A stretch of 64,000 bases of DNA from Brachybacterium fresconis (GTDB lineage: Bacteria > Actinomycetota > Actinomycetes > Actinomycetales > Dermabacteraceae): the NCBI RefSeq assembly GCF_017876515.1, contig NZ_JAGIOC010000001.1, positions 4,092,001-4,156,000 on the forward strand, in the 5' to 3' direction. The notes under the pieces were generated by a model, which was not told the origin of the DNA, ran no database searches, and was given only the letters and a program-made list of their open reading frames with translations. Both the position numbers and the translations under genes were made by a program. Within the stretch, counting starts at the first letter, position 1. Every line of letters starts with the position of its first letter. Below, piece after piece: positions 7,486 to 17,030 of this stretch.

Positions 7486-10176
7486 TCAGCCCTGGTTCCG
7501 CGGCCGCTTGACCGGCGGCTCGCCCAGCTCGACGTCCTCGGCGAAGATGTCCTCGCCCTCCCCGGCGGCGAGATCGAACCGCTCGATCCGGCCCAGCGCG
7601 GTGAGGTCCGCCGACGCGGCCTCGAGATGCGCGAGGGATTCCTGCGGGGCCACCAGCTTCACCTGGAGGATCGGAGTCTTCTGGGAGACCTTCGCGTCCG
7701 ACTTGATGCGCCGCACCGAGATCGCGGCCTGCGCGACCGATTCCAGGAGCGCGGCGTCCTGCCCGGCCGCGGCCTCGCGCAGCGGCTCCGCGACGGGCCA
7801 CGCCTGGGTGTGCACGCTGCCGCCGCGCCACCACGACCAGACCTCCTCCGTGGCGAAGACGATCACCGGGGCGAACAGACGCAGCAGCACCTCCAGGGCG
7901 ATCGCCAGCGCCGCGCGGGCCGACGCGGCCCCGGCCTCGCCCGAGGGTCCGTTGCCATGGGCACGCTCCTTGACCAGCTCGATGTAGTCGTCGCAGAAGG
8001 CCCAGAAGAACGGCTCGGCCACCTCGAGGCTGCGGGCGTAGTCCATCTCGTCGAAGGCGGTCGTGGCCTGGTCGACCACGCGGGCGAGGTCCGCCAGCAG
8101 GGCGCGGTCCAGCGGATCGGTCACGGCCGACGGGTCAGCGGCCAGGCGTCCGCTCGGGTCCGTCGGGGCGGCCCCGAAGCCGAGGGCGAACTTCGAGGCG
8201 TTGAGGATCTTGATCGCCAGACGTCGGCCGATCTTCATCTGCCCCTCGTCGAAGGCGGTGTCCACGCCCTGGCGGGCACGGCCCGCCCAGTAGCGCACCC
8301 CGTCGGAGCCGTGCTGGTGCAGCAGACCGATGGGGGTGACCACATTGCCCTTGGACTTGGACATCTTCTTGCGGTCCGGATCCAGGATCCAGCCGTTGAT
8401 CGAGGCGTGCTTCCACGGCAGGGCGTCCTGCTGCAGATGGGAGCGGACGACGGTGGAGAACAGCCAGGTGCGGATGATGTCGTGGCCCTGGGGGCGCAGA
8501 TCCATCGGGTAGACCTTCTCGAAGAGCCCGTCGGACTCCGGGCCGGAGTTCCAGCCGCCGGCGAGCTGCGGGCTCAGCGAGGAGGTCGCCCAGGTGTCGA
8601 GGATGTCCGGGTCGGCGACGAAGCCGCCGGGCTGATTCCGCTGCGAGGCGTCGTATCCGGCGGGCACGTCGATCGTGGGGTCGATCGGCAGCGACTCGAC
8701 GGGCGGGGTGAGAACGGTGTCGTAGTCGGTCTCGCCGTCGGCGTCGACCGCGTACCAGAGGGGGAAGGGCACGCCGTAGAAGCGCTGGCGCGAGATCAGC
8801 CAGTCCCCGGTCAGGCCTTCGACCCAGTTGCGGTAGCGGGACTCCATGTAGGCGGGGTGCCAGGTCAGCTCGGATCCGCGGGCGATGAGCTCATCGCGCA
8901 GACCGCCCTCGGACTGGTCACGGCCTCCGTTGGTCAGGTACCACTGGCGCGAGGTGACGAACTCCAGCGGCTTGTCGCCGTTCTCGTAGAACTTCACCGG
9001 GTGGGAGATCTTCTCCGGCTCGCCGACCAGGTCCCCGGAGGCGGTGACCATCTCCACCACGCGCTTCTGGGCGCTGAACACCGTCAGCCCCACCAGCTCG
9101 GAGTAGGCCTCCTGGCCCTCGGCGGTGGTGATCCACGGCGCCTCCGGCAGGAACCGGCCGTCGCGGCCCACCACGGAGCGGGTGGGCAGCTCGAGCTCAC
9201 GCCACCAGGTCACGTCGTTCGTATCGCCGAAGGTGCAGATCATCGCGATGCCGGCGCCCTTGTCCATCTGGGCGAGAGGGTGCGCCATCACGGGCACCTC
9301 GACGCCGAACAGGGGAGAGGTCACGGTCGAGCCGAACAGCTCCTGGTAGCGCTCGTCGTCCGGATGGGCCACCAGGGCCACGCAGGCCGGCAGCAGCTCG
9401 GGGCGGGTGGTCTCGATGAACACCGTCGGATCGGAGCCCTCCGGCGCGTCCGTTCTGGTGAATCCGATGCGGTGGTAGGCGCCGTCGCGGTCGCGGTCCT
9501 CCTGCTCGGCCTGGGCCACGGCGGTGCGGTAGGTGACGTCCCACATGGTGGGGGCCTCCGCCTGGTACGCCTGACCCTTCTCGAAGTTCTCCAGGAAGGC
9601 GCGCTGGGAGGTCGCTCGGGAGCGGGCATCGATCGTCTGGTAGCTGTGGTTCCAGTCCACCGACAGGCCCAGGGTGCGGAAGACCTCCTCGAAGGACTTC
9701 TCGTCGAGGGTGGTGAGCTGCTCGCACAGCTCGATGAAGTTGCGGCGAGAGATCGGCAGCTGGTTCGCGGCCTTGGAGGACGCGTTCGAGCCGCCTTCCT
9801 GCGGGGGCGTGAAGTCCGGGTCGTACGGCAGGCTCGGGTCGCAGCGCACGCCGTAGTAGTTCTGGGCGCGACGTTCGGTGGGCAGGCCGTTGTCGTCCCA
9901 GCCCAGCGGGTAGAACACGTTCTTGCCGCGCATGCGCTGATAGCGCACGATCATGTCCGCCTGCGAGTAGCCGAACACATGGCCGATGTGCAGCGAGCCG
10001 GACGCCGTCGGCGGCGGGGTGTCGACGCTGAAGACCTGGTCACGGGTGGTGTCCGGGTCGAAGGCGTAGAGCTCCTGCTCGCTCCATACGCCGTCCCACT
10101 TCTCCTCGAGGCCCTCGAGGGAGGGACGATCGGGGATGGCAGTACCAGTGTCAGGGCGCGGTGCGGTATCGGTCAT
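7486..10176 (-). CDS. valS: Valyl-tRNA synthetase
   Basis: This class I synthetase charges tRNA-Val and edits mischarged Thr. The 896-residue protein carries SLHIGH at residues 61-66 and the KMSKSKGN loop near residue 603. CP1 editing-domain segments and the ValS-type anticodon-binding domain are present. No T-box is seen upstream, in contrast to ileS. The ATG at 10176 has only a weak ribosome-binding site. It lies three bases from the end of the convergent WXG gene. In related actinobacteria valS often sits close to ileS or folC; here it is about 8 kb from ileS. Confidence 0.97.
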   Translation of the reverse strand: MTDTAPRPDTGTAIPDRPSLEGLEEKWDGVWSEQELYAFDPDTTRDQVFSVDTPPPTASGSLHIGHVFGYSQADMIVRYQRMRGKNVFYPLGWDDNGLPTERRAQNYYGVRCDPSLPYDPDFTPPQEGGSNASSKAANQLPISRRNFIELCEQLTTLDEKSFEEVFRTLGLSVDWNHSYQTIDARSRATSQRAFLENFEKGQAYQAEAPTMWDVTYRTAVAQAEQEDRDRDGAYHRIGFTRTDAPEGSDPTVFIETTRPELLPACVALVAHPDDERYQELFGSTVTSPLFGVEVPVMAHPLAQMDKGAGIAMICTFGDTNDVTWWRELELPTRSVVGRDGRFLPEAPWITTAEGQEAYSELVGLTVFSAQKRVVEMVTASGDLVGEPEKISHPVKFYENGDKPLEFVTSRQWYLTNGGRDQSEGGLRDELIARGSELTWHPAYMESRYRNWVEGLTGDWLISRQRFYGVPFPLWYAVDADGETDYDTVLTPPVESLPIDPTIDVPAGYDASQRNQPGGFVADPDILDTWATSSLSPQLAGGWNSGPESDGLFEKVYPMDLRPQGHDIIRTWLFSTVVRSHLQQDALPWKHASINGWILDPDRKKMSKSKGNVVTPIGLLHQHGSDGVRYWAGRARQGVDTAFDEGQMKIGRRLAIKILNASKFALGFGAAPTDPSGRLAADPSAVTDPLDRALLADLARVVDQATTAFDEMDYARSLEVAEPFFWAFCDDYIELVKERAHGNGPSGEAGAASARAALAIALEVLLRLFAPVIVFATEEVWSWWRGGSVHTQAWPVAEPLREAAAGQDAALLESVAQAAISVRRIKSDAKVSQKTPILQVKLVAPQESLAHLEAASADLTALGRIERFDLAAGEGEDIFAEDVELGEPPVKRPRNQG

Positions 10177-10312
10177 GGGGTCATTGTTCCAGGTCTGCGC
10201 CTCGGTGCAACGCAGGCGTCCGCAGCGACCGCCCTCGCGCGACGCGGCGGCATGATCGGGCCCCGAGGTTCTCGTGCCGGGCGCGGGCGAGGGCTCCGGT
10301 GCCCGACGCGGG

Positions 10313-11398
10313 TCACGGCACGCGGTTCGTCCACGTCTCGGTGCTGAACTTGGTCTCGACCAGCTCCCGGGCCTTCTCCAGCTCGTCCTCGGTGTAGGTC
10401 GAGTCCACGGTGTCGTAGCGGGCGCGGAAGAAGTCCAGGAACCCGTCGATGATCTGCTCGCGGGCCAGGCCGGTCTGCGAGCGCATCGGATCCACGCGCT
10501 TGTTCGCGCTGCGGGTTCCCTTGTCCGAGAGCTTCTCCTTGCCGATCCGCAGCACCTCGCCCATCTTGTCCGCGTCGATGTCGTAGCTCATCGTCACGTG
10601 GTGCAGCAGCACGCCGCCGGCGAAGCGGCGCTGGGCGGCACCGCCGATCTTGCCCTGCTCCGAGGCGATGTCGTTCAGCGGCACGTAGTGGGCCTTCACC
10701 CCGATCTCCGCGAGCGCCCCCATCACCCAATCGTCCAGATAGGCGTAGGCCTGCTCGAAGCTGAGCCCCTCGACCAGCGAGGTGGGCACCACCAGGGAAT
10801 AGGTGATGCAGTTGCCCTGCTCCATGAACATGGCGCCGCCGCCGGTGATGCGCCGCACCACGCCGATGCCGTGCTTGCGCGCCCCCTCGGCGTCGATCTC
10901 GTTGCTCAGCGACTGGTAGGAGCCGATCACCACGAGAGGGGAGTCCCAGTCCCAGATCCGGAAGTGGGGACGGCGGCGACCGGCGATCACCTCGTGGGGC
11001 AGCACCTCGTCGAGCGCGACGTGCATCACCGGCGGCAGCGAGACGGCGGGGATCACGTCGAAGGTGAGGTCCTCCCAGCTGGAGGCGTGGCCGAGCGCGC
11101 GCCGGGTCGCGATCGCGACCGCCTCCGCGTCGAAGCCGATCATCTCGACGGGATCGGGCCGGGTCTCGAGCCTGGCGGTGACGGCGGCGGAGAGCTCCGC
11201 GGCCGTGGCCTCGGTGGACATTCCCTCCAGGGCGGCGTTGAGGTCCTCCAGGGCGTCGTCGGGCTCCAGGAAGAAGTCGCCGAAGACATGGGCGGTGCCG
11301 ATCCGACCGTCCTCGGCACTCAGCTCCACCGAGACCAGCTTGCCGCCACGGACCTTGTACTGACCATGCATCGTCGTGCTGCTGTCGCGCTCATCCAT
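10313..11398 (-). CDS. lplA: Lipoate-protein ligase, permuted domain order
   Basis: The enzyme attaches lipoate to E2 subunits of 2-oxoacid dehydrogenases or the glycine-cleavage H protein. The ATG at 11398 is preceded by GAGAGG and gives 361 residues. Residues 1-50 or so contain the accessory domain signature GKLVSVELS and GDFFLEPDDALEDLN, which in E. coli LplA lies at the C-terminus. The catalytic BPL/LplA domain follows, with VVIGSYQSL, VVRRITGGGAMF, GKIGGAAQRR and the lysine-containing ligase core. This accessory-first order is what I recall for actinobacterial LplA proteins. No LipA or LipB is nearby. Confidence 0.9.
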   Translation of the reverse strand: MDERDSSTTMHGQYKVRGGKLVSVELSAEDGRIGTAHVFGDFFLEPDDALEDLNAALEGMSTEATAAELSAAVTARLETRPDPVEMIGFDAEAVAIATRRALGHASSWEDLTFDVIPAVSLPPVMHVALDEVLPHEVIAGRRRPHFRIWDWDSPLVVIGSYQSLSNEIDAEGARKHGIGVVRRITGGGAMFMEQGNCITYSLVVPTSLVEGLSFEQAYAYLDDWVMGALAEIGVKAHYVPLNDIASEQGKIGGAAQRRFAGGVLLHHVTMSYDIDADKMGEVLRIGKEKLSDKGTRSANKRVDPMRSQTGLAREQIIDGFLDFFRARYDTVDSTYTEDELEKARELVETKFSTETWTNRVP

Positions 11399-11518
11399 GC
11401 CCCCATCCTCTCGCACCGGAGCGGGCGTGGGCATCAGCTGTGCCGGGCCGGACGCGGGCGGCACGGGCCCGAAGCGGCGGAGGGCGGCACCGAACAGGGC
11501 CCGGGTGGATGAGCGGGG

Positions 11519-12568
11519 TCAGCCGATCCCGCCGCGGGCGTAGATCTCCCGCACCAGGTCCTCGACGGCGGGTTCGGTCAGCGCGAGGTCCCGCACCGTG
11601 GTCTGGGCGCCGATCGCCGACAGCAGCGCGGGCACCGTCAGCTCCGCCCCCGAGAAGCGGATGCGGTGGCGGATCCCCTCGGCCTCCACCGCCGCCGTCT
11701 CGGCGGAGCCCGGCAGGGCGAGGGCGGCGACCGGCTCGGCGAGGTCGACGACCAGTTCCCGGGGTGCGCCCAGATGCGCACGGAAGGAGTCCAGTGCTCC
11801 GTCGTAGGCGACCGTGCCCGCATTGACGACCACGATCCGTTCGCACAGCCGCTCCACGTCGCCCATGTCGTGCGTGGTCAGGAACAGGGTGGTGCCGCGC
11901 TCGTCGCGGTCGGTGCGCAGGAAGCGCCGCAGCCCCTCCTTGGAGACCATGTCCAGCCCGATCGTCGGCTCGTCGAGCACCACCAGGTCGGGGGAGTGCA
12001 GGAGCGCGGCCGCCACCTCGCCGCGCATTCGCTGGCCGAGCGAGAGCTGGCGCACCGGGCGGCCCAGGAAGCCGCCGAGGTCCAGCCCCTCGACCAGACG
12101 ATCCAGCCGCGCCTCGCGCCGGCGGTCGGTGAGCCGGTGCATCGCGGCGAGGATCGTGTAGCTCTCCCGCAGCGGCAGGTCCCACCACAGCTGGGAGCGC
12201 TGGCCGAACACGACGCCGATCTCGCGGGCGAGGTGCCGCCGCTGGGGCACCGGATCGCGGCCGAGCACGCGCAGGTCCCCGGACGTCGGCCGCAGGATGC
12301 CCGTCATCATCTTGATGGTGGTGGACTTCCCGGCTCCGTTCGCGCCGACGAAGCCGACGGACTCGCCCCGGGCGATGGTCAGCGAGACGTCGTCGACCGC
12401 GCGCACGATCTGGCGGCGGCGTCGGCGCGAGCCCGCCACCCGCGAGCGCACCACGTAGTCGCGGCGCAGCGAGCTCAGCTCGACGGCCGGCCCGATGGGC
12501 GCTGCGGACGGGGGACCGCCGCGGGGATCGGAGGCGTCGATCGAGGCATCGGGTTCGGGGGCGGTCAT
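11519..12568 (-). CDS. ABC exporter ATPase (ABC-2 type)
   Basis: The 349-residue ATPase has Walker A GANGAGKST, the Q-loop region VVFGQRSQLWWDLP, signature LSLGQRMRGE, Walker B LVVLDEPTIGLD and H-loop LTTHD. A C-terminal extension of about 100 residues follows the nucleotide-binding domain, as in NatA/DrrA-like ATPases. The ATG at 12568 overlaps the stop of the upstream permease by 4 nt (ATGA). With the two permeases it forms a three-gene operon for an export-type transporter. The substrate cannot be read from sequence. Confidence 0.92.
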   Translation of the reverse strand: MTAPEPDASIDASDPRGGPPSAAPIGPAVELSSLRRDYVVRSRVAGSRRRRRQIVRAVDDVSLTIARGESVGFVGANGAGKSTTIKMMTGILRPTSGDLRVLGRDPVPQRRHLAREIGVVFGQRSQLWWDLPLRESYTILAAMHRLTDRRREARLDRLVEGLDLGGFLGRPVRQLSLGQRMRGEVAAALLHSPDLVVLDEPTIGLDMVSKEGLRRFLRTDRDERGTTLFLTTHDMGDVERLCERIVVVNAGTVAYDGALDSFRAHLGAPRELVVDLAEPVAALALPGSAETAAVEAEGIRHRIRFSGAELTVPALLSAIGAQTTVRDLALTEPAVEDLVREIYARGGIG

Positions 12569-13434
12569 CCACCTGCTCCTGTGTATCGGCGGACTCCCGC
12601 GCGCCAGGCCGTGCCGGCGACGATCCAGGTCAGGAGCGCGGCAGGCAGCCCGGCCCAGCCGGCCCACGCGGGGACCAGCAGGGGACCGGGCAGGTCCAGC
12701 AGCGCGAGAGTGGGGGCGTAGGCGATCAGCGTCGCGGGGACGACGAAGGTGAAGAAGGCGCGCAGCGGCAGGGCGAACACCGCGCCCGGGGTGGTGGCGA
12801 CATAGTTGCCGCCGTAGGTGAAGGCGTTGGCGAACTCTCGGCCGTCGACGAGCCAGAACTGCAGGGCCCCTGCCAGGGTGAACAGCGCACCGAGGATCAG
12901 GGCACCGGCCGGCGGGGCCAGGATCGCGAGCGCCACCGTGGCGACGGTGGGCTGGAAGCCGGCGATCCCCAGCGCGGTCACGAACATCGCCAGCCCCACG
13001 ACGATCCGGCCGATGCGGCGCAGCGACAGGTCCAGGCTGGAGATCTGCAGGAGCACCGGCACGGGTCGGATCAGCAGGGACTCGAGCTTCCCGGACCTGA
13101 TGGCGCTCGAGAGACCGTCGATCTCCCCGAAGAGCATGTCGGCGATCCCGAAGGCCAGCGCGCCGAGGCCGTAGACCACCGCGACCTGGGGGAGCGTCAT
13201 CCCGCCCAGGGTGCTGACCTGCGAGAGGATCACCCACAGCTCGAGGAACTCGGTGCCGACGATGAGCACCTGACCGGCGAGGTCGGCCAGGAAGCTGGCG
13301 CGGAAAGTCGCCTGGGAGCGGATCCGCGAGCCGTACAGGGTCGCCACCATGCGGGCCGTCGAGACCGGACGATCCGGGTCGCGGCGGCGCGGTGGGCGCG
13401 TCGTGCGGGCGGGACGGGGCCTCGGGTCAGCCAC
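12565..13434 (-). CDS. ABC-2 family permease
   Basis: A GTG at 13434 with GGAGG 6 nt upstream gives about 289 residues. It starts 8 nt inside the end of the first permease gene, so coupling is likely. After a basic N-terminus there are about six transmembrane segments. Motifs such as MLFGEIDGLSSAIRSGKLESLLIRPVP resemble the ABC2_membrane_6 (formerly DUF990) family. It pairs with the other permease as a heterodimer and with the downstream ATPase. A longer start at 13458 is possible but has a poorer site. Confidence 0.88.
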   Translation of the reverse strand: MADPRPRPARTTRPPRRRDPDRPVSTARMVATLYGSRIRSQATFRASFLADLAGQVLIVGTEFLELWVILSQVSTLGGMTLPQVAVVYGLGALAFGIADMLFGEIDGLSSAIRSGKLESLLIRPVPVLLQISSLDLSLRRIGRIVVGLAMFVTALGIAGFQPTVATVALAILAPPAGALILGALFTLAGALQFWLVDGREFANAFTYGGNYVATTPGAVFALPLRAFFTFVVPATLIAYAPTLALLDLPGPLLVPAWAGWAGLPAALLTWIVAGTAWRAGVRRYTGAGG

Positions 13435-14218
13435 CTTGGACCTCCACGCTGCGCACACCCGAACGCAGCATCAGCTGGGCCGCGAGGGCGAGCACCGCCA
13501 GCCACGCCCCCTGGACCAGGACCAGGGGGAGTGCCTCGAGGGGCGGGATGCGGCCGGAGAGGGTGTCGATCGGGGTCTGGATCATCGAGGGGAACGGGGT
13601 GGCGCGGGCGATGGACAGCAGCCAGTCCGGGAACCACACGATCGGGATCAGGAAACCCGAGAGCAGGTTCATCACGCCGTTGTAGACGACGGTCAGACCC
13701 CGCGTCTCCAGCAGCCAGAAGGCCGCGAGGTTGACCATCATGTCGGCCAGGAACGCCACCGTGATCGCCAGCAGGAGCGAGACGGCCCCCAGCAGGTAGG
13801 AGAGGGGATCCTTCGGCAGCGCGAGCCCCGTCACCACGGCGCCCACCAGCAGGGGAGGGATGCCGCGCCCCAGCAGCAGGAACGCGGAGCGGCCGAGCTT
13901 CTGGGCGTAGTACAGGCCGAGGAACGCGGTGGGCCGCAGCAGGTCGACGGCCACATCGCCCTGGTGGACCCGCTGGGAGACCTCGCGGGTGCCGAAGGCC
14001 TCGATCGGCGCGAGCAGGGCCTGCCCGAGCCACACGTAGGTCGCGGCCTGGGCGACGGTGTACCCGCTGAGCTCGCCGCCCGCCGTCGTGATCGCGGCGA
14101 TCAGGATCGAGGCACGGATGAGCCCGAAGACGGTGTTGGTGAAGACCCCGGCGGCGGTCGCCATCCGATAGGTCGAGTACTGGCGGAAGGCCGAGGCGAT
14201 CGACCAGTACGTGGGCAC
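13427..14218 (-). CDS. ABC-2 family permease
   Basis: This 263-residue protein starts at GTG 14218, with AGGA 8 nt upstream. It has about six transmembrane helices and the family hallmark REVSQRVHQGDVAVDLLRPT between helices. It is the first gene of the permease-permease-ATPase operon. The intergenic region upstream is shared with the divergent symporter at 14336. The transported molecule is unknown; relatives have been linked to drug or polysaccharide efflux. Confidence 0.88.
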   Translation of the reverse strand: MPTYWSIASAFRQYSTYRMATAAGVFTNTVFGLIRASILIAAITTAGGELSGYTVAQAATYVWLGQALLAPIEAFGTREVSQRVHQGDVAVDLLRPTAFLGLYYAQKLGRSAFLLLGRGIPPLLVGAVVTGLALPKDPLSYLLGAVSLLLAITVAFLADMMVNLAAFWLLETRGLTVVYNGVMNLLSGFLIPIVWFPDWLLSIARATPFPSMIQTPIDTLSGRIPPLEALPLVLVQGAWLAVLALAAQLMLRSGVRSVEVQGG

Positions 14219-14335
14219 TCGCGCGATCCTAGCGAGGTGTGGAGCCTGTCACAAGGTCCATCGCGGCGGGGTTCGCGGCCGGTGCGCGGCTCTAGCCTGA
14301 CCCGGTCCCGACCCCGCAGCAGAACCGGATCGCTC

Positions 14336-15700
14336 ATGAACACCGCCGCCCGCACCGTGGCCGCCGACAGAACCGACGAGGGGCCCGAGGCGGACCCCGC
14401 GCAGGATGCCCCTGGTGCACAGGGTCGCCAGGTGGGTCCCGACGCTCCGGGCGGGCCCGGGGCTCCGGAGGGTTCCGAGGCCGCCGCTCGGCGCCGCTCG
14501 CGGTTCGGCCTGCTCCCGCGCATCGTCCTCGCCATCGCACTGGGCATCCTGCTGGGCCTCGTGCTGCCGGAATCGATCGCCCGCGTCTTCACCACCTTCA
14601 ACGGGCTGTTCTCGGGGTTCCTCGGCTTCCTCATCCCGCTGATCATCGTCGGCCTGGTGACGCCCGCGATCGGCGAGCTGGGCCACGGCGCCGGGAAGAT
14701 GCTGGCGGCGACCGCGGGCATCGCCTACCTCTCGACGACCCTGTGCGGCGTCTTCGCCCTGGCCCTGTCCCTGCTCCTGCTGCCCCGCATGCTCCAGGGG
14801 CAGAGCATCTCCTCGCTGGAGAACCCCGAGGACTCCGCGATCGCCCCCTACGTCGAGCTCGACATCCCGCCTGTGTTCGACGTGATGACGGCGCTCATCC
14901 TCGCCTTCTGCCTCGGCATCGGCCTGACCCTGGTGCGCCGGGGCGCGCTGCAGGAATCCTTCGAGCAGCTGCGCACCATCGTCGTGCGCATCATCGAGGC
15001 GATCATCATCCCGCTGCTGCCGCTGTACATCTTCGGCATGTTCCTGGGCCTGACCCTGAACGGTCAGATCTGGACCGTGATCGGGACCTTCCTCACCGTG
15101 ATCCTGCTCGTGCTGGCGATGACCGTGGTGGTGCTGCTGGCGCAGTACGCCGTGGCCGGGTGGGCCATGGGCCGCAACCCTCTGAGGATGCTGTGGACCA
15201 TGCTCCCGGCCTACGCCACGGCGCTGGGCACCAGCTCCTCGGCCGCGACCATCCCGGTGACCACCGAGTGCACCAAGCGCAACGGCGTCCCGGACGCCAT
15301 CGCGGACTTCGTCGTGCCGCTGTGCGCGACGATCCACCTGGCCGGCTCGACGCTGAAGATCACCACCTTCGCGGTCGCCATCATGATCGTCACCGGCATG
15401 CCGCTGACCATCGGGCCCCTGATCGGCTTCGTCCTCATGCTCGGCGTCGTGATGATCGCCGCTCCCGGCGTCCCGGGCGGCGCGATCATGGCGGCCGCGG
15501 GCGTGCTGTCCTCGATCCTCGGCTTCGGCGAGGCGGAGGTCGGGCTGATGATCGCCGCCTACATCGCGATCGACTCCTTCGGCACGGCCACCAACGTCAC
15601 CGGCGACGGCGCGATCGCGGCGCTGATGGCGCGGCTGTCGAAGGGCCGGGTCTCCGGGCAGCCGCAGACCCCGGAGCATCCTCAGGTCCAGGGGGTCTGA
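14336..15700 (+). CDS. Sodium:dicarboxylate symporter (DAACS family)
   Basis: The ATG at 14336 gives 454 residues; the open frame upstream runs antisense to the permease genes and is not coding. After a 60-residue disordered N-terminus the protein has the DAACS fold of about eight membrane helices and re-entrant hairpins. The serine-rich loop ALGTSSSAATIPVT corresponds to HP1 and the region near FGTATNVTGDGA to TM8 of Glt transporters. C4-dicarboxylates or acidic amino acids are probable substrates, moved with Na+ or H+. A TAGCCT at 14293-14298 may be the -10 box. Confidence 0.9.
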   Translation: MNTAARTVAADRTDEGPEADPAQDAPGAQGRQVGPDAPGGPGAPEGSEAAARRRSRFGLLPRIVLAIALGILLGLVLPESIARVFTTFNGLFSGFLGFLIPLIIVGLVTPAIGELGHGAGKMLAATAGIAYLSTTLCGVFALALSLLLLPRMLQGQSISSLENPEDSAIAPYVELDIPPVFDVMTALILAFCLGIGLTLVRRGALQESFEQLRTIVVRIIEAIIIPLLPLYIFGMFLGLTLNGQIWTVIGTFLTVILLVLAMTVVVLLAQYAVAGWAMGRNPLRMLWTMLPAYATALGTSSSAATIPVTTECTKRNGVPDAIADFVVPLCATIHLAGSTLKITTFAVAIMIVTGMPLTIGPLIGFVLMLGVVMIAAPGVPGGAIMAAAGVLSSILGFGEAEVGLMIAAYIAIDSFGTATNVTGDGAIAALMARLSKGRVSGQPQTPEHPQVQGV

Positions 15701-15779
15701 GCTGCCCGAGGTCCCGGAGCGCTCCGCGGCCGTGACGACGGCCTCCGGCGGCTCCGCGGTCCGCCAGGTTCAGGCCCCG

Positions 15780-15785
15780 TACCCT
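15780..15785 (+). promoter_or_regulatory. -10 box TACCCT, likely leaderless start of SDR gene
   Basis: TACCCT ends 6 nt before the ATG at 15792, placing the transcription start at or next to the initiation codon. The same TACCCT-N6-ATG arrangement precedes ndk and the GH15-like gene. No convincing -35 box is seen. A GAGG at 15786-15789 could still act as a ribosome site if the transcript starts upstream. Confidence 0.45.
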
Positions 15786-15791
15786 GAGGTC

Positions 15792-16601
15792 ATGATCGAT
15801 TCGACCGCCGCTGCGCCCGCCCCACGTTCTTCCGCGCCCGATGCCGCACCGCTGACCGCCGTGGTCACCGGTGCCTCCTCGGGGATCGGCCGCGCGACGG
15901 CCGCCCGTCTCGTCGCCGACGGCTGGCGGGTCCTGGCCGTCGCCCGTCGCGAGGACCGTCTGGCCGAGCTGGCGGCCGAGACCGGCTGCGAGGTGCTCGG
16001 CGTCGATGTCACCTCCGATGAGTCCGTCGAGCGCCTGGTGGCGCGGACCGAGGAGCTCTTCGCGGGTTCGCTGAACGCCGTCGTGCACGTCGCCGGGGGC
16101 GCCCTCGGGGTCGAGCCCGCGGCCGAGGCCGATCTCGCCAAGTGGCAGCGCATGTACGACATCAACGTGCTCGGCGCCGTGCGCGTGACCCGTGCTCTGC
16201 TGCCCGCCCTGCGCACGAGCGGACGCGGAGACCTGCTGTTCGTCACGTCCGTCGCCGCGCAGGAGGCCTATCCCGGCGGTTCCGGGTACAACGCCGCGAA
16301 GGCCGGGGAGCACATGCTCGCCGGCGCCCTGCGCCTGGAGCTGAACGGCGAACCGATCCGCGTCATCGAGGTCGCTCCCGGCATGGTGGCCACCGAGGAG
16401 TTCTCCCTCGTGCGGCTCGGGGACCGGGCGGCGGCCGACGCCGTCTACGACGGGGTCGAGAACCCGCTCACGGCCGAGGACTGCGCCGACGTCATCGCCT
16501 ATGCCCTGGGCGCTCCGCACCACGTCAACCTCGACCTGGTCACCGTGCGGCCGCTCGCCCAGGCCGCCGCGCACCGCGTGGCCCGACACCAGGGGATCTG
16601 A
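15792..16601 (+). CDS. Short-chain dehydrogenase/reductase
   Basis: This 269-residue classical SDR has the Rossmann motif TGASSGIG at residues 26-33, catalytic Ser153, and Tyr166 with Lys170 in YNAAK. RR at residues 52-53, in the region after the second beta strand, favours NADP(H). The C-terminal part (VIEVAPGMVATEEFSL) matches SDRs related to YdfG, which act on serine, 3-hydroxy acids or small aldehydes. Exact substrate is unknown. It stands alone, downstream of the symporter, with its own probable leaderless promoter. Confidence 0.9.
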   Translation: MIDSTAAAPAPRSSAPDAAPLTAVVTGASSGIGRATAARLVADGWRVLAVARREDRLAELAAETGCEVLGVDVTSDESVERLVARTEELFAGSLNAVVHVAGGALGVEPAAEADLAKWQRMYDINVLGAVRVTRALLPALRTSGRGDLLFVTSVAAQEAYPGGSGYNAAKAGEHMLAGALRLELNGEPIRVIEVAPGMVATEEFSLVRLGDRAAADAVYDGVENPLTAEDCADVIAYALGAPHHVNLDLVTVRPLAQAAAHRVARHQGI

Positions 16602-16723
16602 GCGCTCGCCGCACGGACCGGGGGTCGACTACGACCAAAGGTGTAGAAGGATCTCCTCCTCCGGCCCGATGCGCGCCGGTGGCGATGCGGGGGAGGATCG
16701 GGTCATCGCCCGATGCGGGACGC

Positions 16724-16743
16724 CAGGTGCTCCGCAGCACCTG
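16724..16743 (+). terminator. Terminator-like hairpin after SDR gene
   Basis: CAGGTGCT pairs perfectly with AGCACCTG across a CCGC loop, 123 bp after the SDR stop and 50 bp before the small membrane gene. No T-tract follows. The rest of 16602-16792 shows no gene. Confidence 0.4.
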
Positions 16744-16792
16744 ACTCGCGGATCGGACGCTCACCGCCGCACCCGAGCCCCAGGACGTCATC

Positions 16793-17017
16793 ATGGCGAC
16801 GATGCCCCCCGACCGCTCCTCGCACGACCACCGTGGACGCAAGCCCTCCGTCGGTCGTCCGGCCCTGTTCGTCGTGCTGCTCGCGATCGCCTCGCTCGGC
16901 GTGCTCGGACTGCTCGTCGTCGGCCCCAGCATCACGCTTCCGGTCGCGGTGGCCGTGGCCGCCGGGCTGCTGGGGCTGGTCGGAGTCGCCTGGGCGGTGG
17001 CCGGCCCTCGTCTGTGA
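16793..17017 (+). CDS. Small two-helix membrane protein
   Basis: An ORF of 74 residues starts at ATG 16793. It has a basic, His-rich N-terminus and two adjacent hydrophobic helices (about residues 24-43 and 47-70) joined by a short turn, ending in PRL. Codon use resembles neighbouring genes. No known family is recognised. It sits between the SDR gene and a convergent ferredoxin. It could be real or fortuitous; the clear helical-hairpin pattern favours a real membrane protein. Confidence 0.55.
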   Translation: MATMPPDRSSHDHRGRKPSVGRPALFVVLLAIASLGVLGLLVVGPSITLPVAVAVAAGLLGLVGVAWAVAGPRL

Positions 17018-17030
17018 CCTGTGCGCGTGT

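Noticed and set aside
12568..14218. ABC operon as a toxin or bacteriocin exporter
   Set aside because: No precursor peptide, immunity or modification gene lies nearby; the substrate cannot be inferred.
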